A DNA stretch of 64,000 nt from Bimuria novae-zelandiae CBS 107.79. Lineage: Eukaryota > Ascomycota > Dothideomycetes > Pleosporales > Didymosphaeriaceae. Location: positions 2,264,968 through 2,328,967 of the forward strand of contig ML976657.1 of the NCBI GenBank assembly GCA_010015655.1, written 5' to 3'. The notes below the pieces were generated by a model. The model was not told the origin of the DNA, did not search any database, and saw only the letters and a program-made list of their open reading frames with translations. Positions 56,775 to 64,000 of the stretch are shown piece after piece. The position numbers were made by a program, and so were the translations under genes. Numbering within the stretch: the first letter of the stretch is position 1; every line of letters begins with the position of its first letter.

Positions 56775-57791
56775 ATGTCGGACAGCGTCTATCTCGATCC
56801 GCTCAATCAGGCAGTTGCAGACCAGTTAGCCACTGAGCCCCCAATTGCAGATCTGACCGTTCCCGAATTCCGTGCCTTCTTTGAGAGAGTTCAGCAACAT
56901 GAACCCATCCCAGGTGTAACACGAACAAACTTCACCGTTCCATTCGAGGACGGCGTAGAAGCTTTCGTATTTAAGGCTGATGGCGCAGCCACAAACGAGC
57001 TTCCTGTGATATTCTACCTCCATGGAGGCGGCTGGAAAGGCGGCAACGTCAACATCTACGACAGCATATGCCGCGAGCTTGCTCTGCAAACCGGGTACGC
57101 TGTCGTCTTTCCAGAGTATACTCTCGCGCCCGAAGCGCGGTATCCGACGCAGCAGGAGCAGTGTTATGCTACTGTGAAATATGTGTCTGAGCATGGACAT
57201 GAGCACGGGCTGTCGAGGGAGAAGTTTGCGATTGTCGGTGATAGTGCGGGAGGTGTGTCTCCTTTTGTTGCATCGCGCGGTGAAGCAGGAGTAATTGCTG
57301 ACGGAGATGCAGGCCAGCTGGCGGTCGCGACTACCCTCCTTGCGTCAACAAGAAATGATGGTATTAAATTCGGTGTCCAAGTTCTTCTCCACCCCATCAC
57401 TGACACGGTTACATCTGACCGCGATACACCCTCCGCCTTCCACTTCTTCAACGGGCCATTCAATACTGTGCCCTTCATGCGTGGAGCAATCGACACCTAC
57501 ATTCCTATTGCAACCGACCGCGAGTCTGAGCTCGCAAGTCCACAGAAGATCAGTGCTGAACATGCGGCGAAGCAGCCGCCCACGTTGATCATCAGCTCTG
57601 CTGTCGACGTACTCAGAGACGATGGACTGCTGTTCGGCGAAATCTTGCAGAAGGCGGGAGTGGATTGCGCTGTTGTGGTGGCGCATGGGCAGTTGCACGT
57701 TAGTTTGGTGTTGGAGGCAACGAGGAAGGGGCCTACGCCGAGGGCGATGATGAGGCTCGTGGCGACGAAGATTAAGGAAACACTGAGCTGA
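56775..57791 (+). CDS. alpha/beta hydrolase, hormone-sensitive-lipase-like
   Basis: Two exons, 56775..57252 and 57313..57791, joined across a 60-bp intron give 318 residues. The oxyanion-hole motif HGGGWKGG is at about 85-92, the nucleophile elbow GDSAGG with Ser at about 157 lies exactly at the splice junction, the acid is the Asp in SSAVDVLRDDG, and the His is in VVAHGQLHVS. These fit the HSL/arylacetamide-deacetylase family (alpha/beta hydrolase fold-3), which cleaves short-chain esters. The intron is in frame and free of stops, so an unspliced frame of 338 residues also exists; the spliced version GDSAGGQLAVATTLL matches the family. No signal peptide, so probably cytosolic. It follows an SDR pseudogene, which could be what is left of a small catabolic cluster. 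Confidence 0.85.
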   Translation: MSDSVYLDPLNQAVADQLATEPPIADLTVPEFRAFFERVQQHEPIPGVTRTNFTVPFEDGVEAFVFKADGAATNELPVIFYLHGGGWKGGNVNIYDSICRELALQTGYAVVFPEYTLAPEARYPTQQEQCYATVKYVSEHGHEHGLSREKFAIVGDSAGGVSPFVASRGEAGVIADGDAGQLAVATTLLASTRNDGIKFGVQVLLHPITDTVTSDRDTPSAFHFFNGPFNTVPFMRGAIDTYIPIATDRESELASPQKISAEHAAKQPPTLIISSAVDVLRDDGLLFGEILQKAGVDCAVVVAHGQLHVSLVLEATRKGPTPRAMMRLVATKIKETLS

Positions 57792-58176
57792 GTTAGTATC
57801 TAATATAGGTTAAAATTGATTTGATTATGTTCCGCATTGAGAGATTTGGGTGCGACATTGGGAAGGTTCCAAGGTTGTCCTGTCTAGACCGTGCCCGATT
57901 TGTTCTAAGATCGAGAACAATGTAACGGAGCGTTAGACGCCTAGGTCTAGTTCACTGGACGATGTCTTTTAACACAACGCTAAATATCGCCCACAATGGC
58001 TCTGACTCTCTCTTCCAACCAAAACAAAGTCCCATGCTCGACTATATCATCGTCATGTTTCTCCTGAGGCTGAGTTTCACAGCTATAAGCTGTTACTCAA
58101 TCTCATTCAGCCTCTGCATCTCTTGCTCAACATCTGAACTCTCGGTCTCCTCTAATACCTGTGTCATGCGGGTACT
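57792..58176. other. noncoding interval
   Basis: Between the 3' ends of the hydrolase and the hypothetical minus-strand gene; nothing recognised. Confidence 0.4.
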
Positions 58177-58839
58177 TCAGTAGTCGTTCATAAACTCCAT
58201 AATCGTGCCGGGATACGCCTCCCACGCGCTGTTGAATTCAAACACGAGGTCTTTCAAAAGGTGTATTCCTTGTTCCTCTGCGTACCATATGTCTTGAATC
58301 TCGTCCTCACTCAGGGGAAACTGAAGGCAAATCGGGAACTGATCATAAAAATGTCGGTGATTGTGGCAGGTGTGTGTCAGTTTTAGTGCTTCGAACGTAG
58401 AGCTTCTGAGTACCGAGTTGCACACCCACGGTTTGAAAAGCATTTCTGCAGATACCAGTGCCGACAAGGTACGCCACGTAATACCCAGTAACTCCATGTC
58501 AGATCTTGACGGGTAATGAAAATCTTCAGAGTGCGTGGATTGATGGAAGGCCTTCACTGCTGAGCTGATTACGCTGCATCCTTCGGGCGTGCAAAGACAG
58601 TCGCACTCATCTACTTGGTCTGACCAAAAAACGGCGCGTATCAACGCTGCCCTTGATCGGCACTTATTGCTCTGAATCGTGTTGTTGCTGGGTAAAGGAG
58701 GTATCCTAGAGTCGTCTGTTTCAATCAGGTATTCTGGATCAAGGAAGAAGAGCATCATACATGCAACCTGCTCCGCTTCAGCCTTGTTGGCACGCTGCAT
58801 CGCAAAGAATATGCACGTCACCGGCCGCTTACCGACCAA
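58177..58839 (-). CDS. hypothetical protein with Cys/His-rich segment, probably a 3' exon
   Basis: The 220-codon frame runs on from a likely 3' splice site (aaacacttacag just upstream of 58839), so it is probably the last exon of a longer gene. Features are DQVDECDCLCTPEGCSVISSAVKAF, ITWRTLSALVSAEMLF, and STFEALKLTHTCHNH. A Cys-rich stretch followed by TFEALxLTHTC is a pattern I associate with the C-terminal region of fungal ankyrin-type proteins of unknown function. A minus-strand frame at 59089-58895 (VDYVKWSFGDRSSNVRWTSV) could belong to a 5' exon but the join is unclear. No function is assigned. Confidence 0.45.
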   Translation of the reverse strand: MVGKRPVTCIFFAMQRANKAEAEQVACMMLFFLDPEYLIETDDSRIPPLPSNNTIQSNKCRSRAALIRAVFWSDQVDECDCLCTPEGCSVISSAVKAFHQSTHSEDFHYPSRSDMELLGITWRTLSALVSAEMLFKPWVCNSVLRSSTFEALKLTHTCHNHRHFYDQFPICLQFPLSEDEIQDIWYAEEQGIHLLKDLVFEFNSAWEAYPGTIMEFMNDY

Positions 58840-59388
58840 TCTGTAAGTGTTTAGCCATGACCTAGGAAGCCGAGCTGAACGTACGGCTCATGTATCACAC
58901 ATCCGCGCTTTTAACGATCGTCGCCCACCTCAACACCGAAGTCCAACGAACATTTGACGACCGATCGCCGAATGACCATTTCACATAATCAACCTCTCGC
59001 ACTCGCGAGGGCGTTTCAGGCAGCTTCCCAACGGGCTCTTTGGTCCGCATTCTGACGATGGTCGCGTCAACAGGGAGGCGCTCAACCAATCACGAGCTTG
59101 AACACCCTCACCACCCCCATGGATAAACCGCGCTCATGGATAAACCACGCGCTCCAATCAAGTCAATGCCAGCAAAATGCAAAGCGCCCTACTGCCGGGT
59201 TCCATGGGGGTCTGCAGGACGACCTGGACCTGCATATATGCGTTCTGAAAGTACCCACAGCACTACTGCAGACGCATAGAAAATCATATCATGCTCCCAA
59301 GAATATGGTACCATTATAACCAAGAAAAAAACGCCCACTAACCTATTCCACCCAAGAAGTATAATGTACATCGCCTTCAACCCAGCTC
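58840..59388. other. noncoding interval or unresolved 5' exon
   Basis: May contain the first exon of the gene at 58177-58839 (frame 59089..58895, minus). Otherwise 3' flank of the catalase gene. Confidence 0.3.
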
Positions 59389-61929
59389 CTAATCCAACTG
59401 GTACCTATCCAAAAACTTATAAGTCATCAACCCCTCCTTCAATCTCTCGCCCACGGTGCCAACATCGCCTGCATACACGCCCGGCGTCCCTGCCTCAATA
59501 CCCGCAGCCTTGAGCGCCGCAGAGCTAGATCCCACCGCCGCAACCGGCTTGCCCCACTTGTACCCGTCAGTTAAGAGCTGCAGGGGGCGTCCAGGCGGGT
59601 AGAGCGTCGCAAACGGCGAGGCCGTAGAATTAGCGTTCCCTGGCGAAGAAGTCGAGTTCGAGCCCGCGAGGTTCGCGGGAGCGGCGAAAAGCGCGTCGGC
59701 AGCGGCGTCTACGACGATGGCGTCGAACTGCGAGGCATCGGCGGCGGTGTATGTCGCGTCTATGCCGGCACCGAGTCTCTCCGCGATCACAGTGAGCGAG
59801 ACGTTCGCCGTCTTCAAGGTATCCTTTAGCGCGGTGGCGCTGGAGTTTCCGCTGCCAGAGGCAGAGGTTAGGTATGCGACTTTCAGGCCGTCGAGCTTGA
59901 GCAGGCCGCCTTTCACGACGGATACCCCCTCGGTGGTGTTGTCGTGGTAGTATGTGGAATCTGCTTCAGGTGCAGTCATGCCGAGCGCGGAGGCAACACG
60001 CACGGCGACGTCGTGGCTGACGCGGTTGAGTTGGATGAGCACGTTGTTCTTGACGACTTCGCTCTGGAGCTGCGCTGTCTCGAAGCGCATGGCGTTCACG
60101 ACGAATTGCTGCTCCACCGGCAAGAGCGAGTTGAAGAATAGGCGGGGCTGCGACCACACGTCCGCGAACGTGGAGGACACGGCGCGCAGAAGACCTCCCT
60201 GTGTGGACCGGGTGGGTGCGGTGAAGAAGCCGCGGCCCTGGGTTTGGTTGGCTTGCTTGGGACCGCCTTTGTTGACGGTGTTGGGGGAGTAGGCAGCGTT
60301 GTTCAAGGGGATAAACATTTGCCCTGAAAGTGGTTAGTTTGGAAAAGCAAGAGCGGCGATTTGGGAATATTACCTGCACCGTCGCGGTTGTTGTTGTGAA
60401 TGGGGACGCGCGGCCGGTTGATGGGGAGTTGCTCAAAGTTGGGACCGCCGTGTCGGTTGATTTGGGTGTCGAGGTAGGAGAAGATACGGCCTTGCAGAAG
60501 CGGATCATCCGTGAAATCGATACCTCGAACAATGTGTCCAGGTTGGAACTAGTTCTCCATTTAGTAAAGAAAACAAAACTTGATGTGAGGGACACATACC
60601 ATGATTTGCTCAGTTTCAGCGAAGTAGTTGGAAGGGTTGCGGTTCAGCGTCAATTTTCCAAGAGGCGTAAATGGCACAAGCTCCTCCGGAACGATCTTCG
60701 TCGGGTCGAGAACATCGAACCCAAATCGGAGCTGGTCTTCCTCATCCATGATCTGCGCCTGGAACTCCCACTTAGGATACTGTCCGTTGGCAATGCTGTC
60801 CCAGAGATCCTGACGGTGCATATCTGCGTTCTTGCCCGCAGCGATTTGCGCTTCTTCCCATAGCAAAGACGCCTTGCCTTGGAGCGTCTGGAAGCGGAAT
60901 TTGACGAGCTTCGACTTGCCATCACCGGTGATGAAGCGGAATGTGTGAACACCCCAGCCATCCATATGGCGGTACGAACGCACAGTCCCGTGGCCACTCA
61001 TTGCCCAAAGGAGAGTGTGGAGAGCGCTGGGTTGCTGGCTGAAGAAATCCCAGGCAGTGTCGTGGGCGGTGGCTGCTTGAGGGATTTCGCGGTCAGGCAT
61101 GGGCTTCACAGCGTGGATTAGATCCGGGAACTTGATGGCGTCTTGGATGAAGAAAACAGGGATGTTGTTGCCCACAATATCTATGACGGTGTCAGCAAAT
61201 GAGCTCGAACTCGAATACCCCACGTGAGTGAGGGGTTGGAACGCGCTCAATAATGGAAATATTGCAGAAGATAGAGTTCTCCGAGTATGAGTTCCTGAAA
61301 GAGAGCGTGCGGACAAGGAAGGGAGTCGAACTTACCATAGTTGCCTTCATCAGTGTAAAACCTAACGGCAAAACCATGGACATCGCGAACGGTATCAGCC
61401 GATCCCCGACTGCCAGCGACAGTGGAAAAGCGAAGGAAAACATCGGTCTGCTTTCCACCTGAATTCAGGAAAGAAGCGTCTGTGATGTTCGACCAATCGC
61501 CATAGGACTCAAAAACGCCGTGCGCTCCTGCACCTCTAGCATGGACGGCCCTCTCGGGAACGCGCTCATGGTCGAAGTGTGTGATCTGTACTTGTTAACA
61601 GCTATACGAGATGACAAGGACTAAACACTGACCTTTTGACGGAAGATGAAGTCTTCGAGAAGCGTTGGACCTCTTTCTCCGGCCTTGAGACTGTTCTGAT
61701 CTTCGAATGGTCCTCCAACATCGCTGGTTAAGTAGTCTCCCTCGCCGTCGGCGAGTTCGAACTGTGCCATAAATTCATCTGTACGGGCGATGGTCGGGGT
61801 AGATTCTTGCCGTCTGACAGGAAGGTGGTGAGCCGGAAGCTCACGGGCATCATTCTCCATGTAAGGACAAGCGGCAAGGGTGAGGCCATTGCATGCGGCG
61901 AGCGCGGCGAGAAAACAAGTGGCAACCAT
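59389..61929 (-). CDS. secreted large-subunit catalase
   Basis: Five exons, 61929..61633, 61585..61336, 61180..60600, 60548..60374 and 60323..59389; introns 47, 155, 51 and 50 bp; 745 residues. A signal peptide (about 1-20, [15 protein letters not shown]) precedes a short propeptide ending in Arg-Arg, so it is likely exported and processed. Catalytic residues are present: distal His114 in [13 protein letters not shown], Asn in [11 protein letters not shown], and proximal heme ligand Tyr401 in [28 protein letters not shown] is the conserved core. The C-terminal ~170 residues form the flavodoxin-like domain ([35 protein letters not shown]) of large-subunit catalases such as Aspergillus CatB. 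The enzyme removes extracellular H2O2, which would also affect secreted AA9 enzymes like the one at 53.7 kb. Confidence 0.94.
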
Positions 61930-63666
61930 GTTGAAGCTGGATGGATGGCAAAGCTATCGACAAAGCTATCGACCATGAGATGGGAAATGGTGCCTCTTAA
62001 ATCTTGGTAAGATACTACCTGTGTGATCTTACATCGCCTGATGCCCTGCTTGTCACTTGGGTATGCAGGCCGACCCTATGCCGTTTGCGGCTTTGACAAA
62101 TAAAAGGGTTAAAATTCTGTAAATTTCAGGTTAGGTGCAAAAAGAGGTGTATATCCCTGCCGTGGAAACTGCAGATTAGCATGGATTAGCAGTGTTTGTT
62201 TGTGACATTATTGGCAGTTGATCTGGTTCCTGCTGATTGAAACATTTTCCGCATTTGTTAGTCTGATGTGATACAACCGTTGGGTCGTGTCCCAATTCAA
62301 GGATTAAAGTGTGATGCCAAGTGAAGGGCACAGCATCTACGCGACCTTCTAGATCCGACATTGGAGGGATCGTCTTCCCAATGTCCTAGTACTCTAAGAT
62401 TGTAGACGCACAGATGGACGAGGCGGCGGTTGCAATGTTCAAGCGCGTACCAATTCGTCTTGTGTCATGTATACGGTCATACTGAAATGAAGTACACTTA
62501 GCGGAGATCTCCAAATGATCGCATTGGGCTCCCCAACTACCTTTACAATGTAATAGCTATACCAGATGGACCATGAGCCGGTAAGGACATAAGCGCTCAT
62601 CATTCAGAAATCATACGAGCAAGCTAGGACCGAAGTGAATGTAGCATGGTCGAAGGAACTACGTTTCGTCGTGAAAGCTTGTCCCTCGGCAATTTGATAT
62701 GATTGGAAAGCAACGATAGCTTAGTCCACTTAGGTATTGAGCGTGCAGAGCTATGGACCTAGAATTGGACGCGGTGAACCGGCTTGCAGTGACGGGAAGG
62801 GAACATGTGGAGTCCCTTCCTAGAAAGGTCACGAAACATTATGGAATCAAGGTCGCCTAGATGCTCGAGGTTAGTAATTGCGTTGGTCCTGGGTGGCCGA
62901 GCTGCCAAGGTGAGGCGGAGACTGCAGCGCAAGCTGTCATTGAGTAATGCGCGATTAGTCCGCCTAGGAACAACCTGGTATTATAAGATTTTATATGCAG
63001 AGTATGGAATTAACTCCGACCTGCAAAGGCTTGCGTGCATTGACATCCAGGATCGCGACCCTGATAATAGAACAAGAGCCCGGCAGAAAAAACGCACCAA
63101 TCCGAGCGCTCAGACTTTTGCACTCAATGAGGTGGCGGTTCGATATCAATACCCAGGAACAGAAGGAGTTGAATCCTTCGGCGGCATGGGCCGGGGTAAG
63201 AGCCGCCCCGTTCCGCTAACAATAAGATGATCAGCAATCCGCAGATCCAGAACGTACTAGCATGACTGCCTGAACCGCGCCGCCTGCGAAGCTGTGGCAC
63301 ATCAAAATCCCACGACTTTGTGCTGCATGCGTGAGTAAGACCACTGTCCACGCTTCTCCATGATCCATGAATCCATGAGACCATGGTATTTGCTGCGTTT
63401 GTGTCGAGGGGATGAACAGGTGCCGTGGAGCTGTTGTGCGTCCGAAACACTATGGAAGTACCATATGCCGGGTTACAACTTGATAGCTTTGACGGGGGCA
63501 AGTCTGCATCGGGGGCGGATCGTCCGGGCTGTGTGGCTGGCGACTACCCTACTGTGGTATCAGGCAAAAGTGAGGTGAGTGGCCCGCGCACAGCAGGGAT
63601 GCCTGACTCGATACAAAACGGACGCTACTAGACAGAAATACCATTAGCTCTAAGCTAGCCGATACG
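61930..63666. other. gene-poor interval before the second transposon
   Basis: Catalase promoter region on the left, then about 1.5 kb with only unrecognised short frames (62805-63230 plus and 63124-63501 minus are the longest). AT-leaning in parts. Confidence 0.45.
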
Positions 63667-64000
63667 TAAGCTGGCCACCCGGGTAAGCTGGCCACCCCAC
63701 CAAAACACGACACCTGCACAAAACACACGATTTCTCAACAACGCTTCTTATAATTGCTATTAACTACACATAGATTTAAGCGCTATAGCTACTGTAGCTC
63801 TAGCAGCTGCTTCTAAGGTACTTAATATAGTAGATCTACGTAGTTAAACTACTAAAGCCTTAGCTGCGCGCATAGCCTCCCTAATACTCTCTACCTTTGC
63901 AAAGCGTTAATTTAGGTCTACTTAAACGCGCTTACGCTGACGCTGAGAGGTAGATATCTCTAGCTGCTGCTCAAGTCGTCTTTTCTCTGCTTCTAGGCCT
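63667..64000 (-). mobile_element. second Fot1/pogo-like element, cut by the window end
   Basis: Starts at TA (63667-63668) followed by AGCTGGCCACCC, repeated after 17 bp at 63684. From about 63700 it parallels the element at 3594-5383: cacctgcacaaaacacacga corresponds to 3650-3670 and the similarity continues to the end of the window. The last ~55 bases, which are the 3' end of the transposase gene on the minus strand, look identical to 3889-3942. The outer ~40 bp differ from the first copy, so the two belong to related subfamilies with different termini. Only the left end is visible. Confidence 0.85.

Noticed and set aside
62805..63230. 141-codon plus-strand frame near the right edge
   Set aside because: No domain, no signal peptide, basic composition typical of chance frames; no neighbour supports it.

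Overview
The window looks like a chromosome segment of a filamentous ascomycete (Pezizomycotina, possibly Dothideomycetes; the class is a guess). The evidence is many short GT-AG introns (about 43-134 bp), a nuclear complex I subunit set, a secreted AA9 monooxygenase and a large secreted catalase, an unduplicated-looking BUB1 with an N-terminal KEN box, and Fot1/pogo-type DNA transposons whose premature stops look like repeat-induced point mutation (RIP). Genes were reassembled by hand from exons; exon limits are given in each entry.

Layout. 1-5.4 kb is accessory: a secreted ADP-ribosyltransferase of the heat-labile-enterotoxin A family with a Cys/Lys-rich tail, then an inactivated 1.79-kb Fot1-like element with ~94-bp inverted repeats. 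A second, related element enters at the right edge (63.7-64 kb), so the window is bracketed by the same transposon group. 7-15 kb is conserved core: VPS74/GOLPH3, mitochondrial acyl carrier protein, complex I 23-kDa subunit, RRP14/SURF6 and a conserved fungal protein of unknown function. 15-22 kb is gene-poor: a broken hypothetical gene, an initiator tRNA-Met, a 2EXR-like protein and a secreted-looking protein. 22.7-36.4 kb is a run of minus-strand genes: MIT-domain protein, CSN3, BUB1 kinase and a zinc alcohol dehydrogenase. 37.8-42.1 kb holds decayed genes: a rhodopsin-domain receptor-like remnant, a cytochrome P450 fragment and two poorly resolved ORFs. 43.4-52.4 kb has a tartrate/D-malate dehydrogenase and a D-glycerate 3-kinase transcribed divergently, a DDHD-domain phospholipase and an Ala/Pro-rich orphan membrane protein. 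53.7-61.9 kb is again accessory: AA9 monooxygenase, a deleted SDR pseudogene, an alpha/beta hydrolase, a hypothetical gene and a secreted catalase.

Functional links. Two divergent pairs stand out. Acyl carrier protein and the 23-kDa Fe-S subunit both belong to respiratory complex I and share a 386-bp intergenic region. Tartrate dehydrogenase can make D-glycerate, the substrate of the kinase on the other side of a 393-bp intergenic region, giving a possible two-step route from tartrate into glycolysis. Other notable signals are modular transposon termini, a short motif bracketed by different direct repeats at two nearby sites, four degenerate tandem repeats inside BUB1, and two in-frame introns whose retention would alter proteins. 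I did not find a clearly new multi-gene system; the divergent tartrate-glycerate pair and the transposon-end architecture are the best candidates for follow-up.
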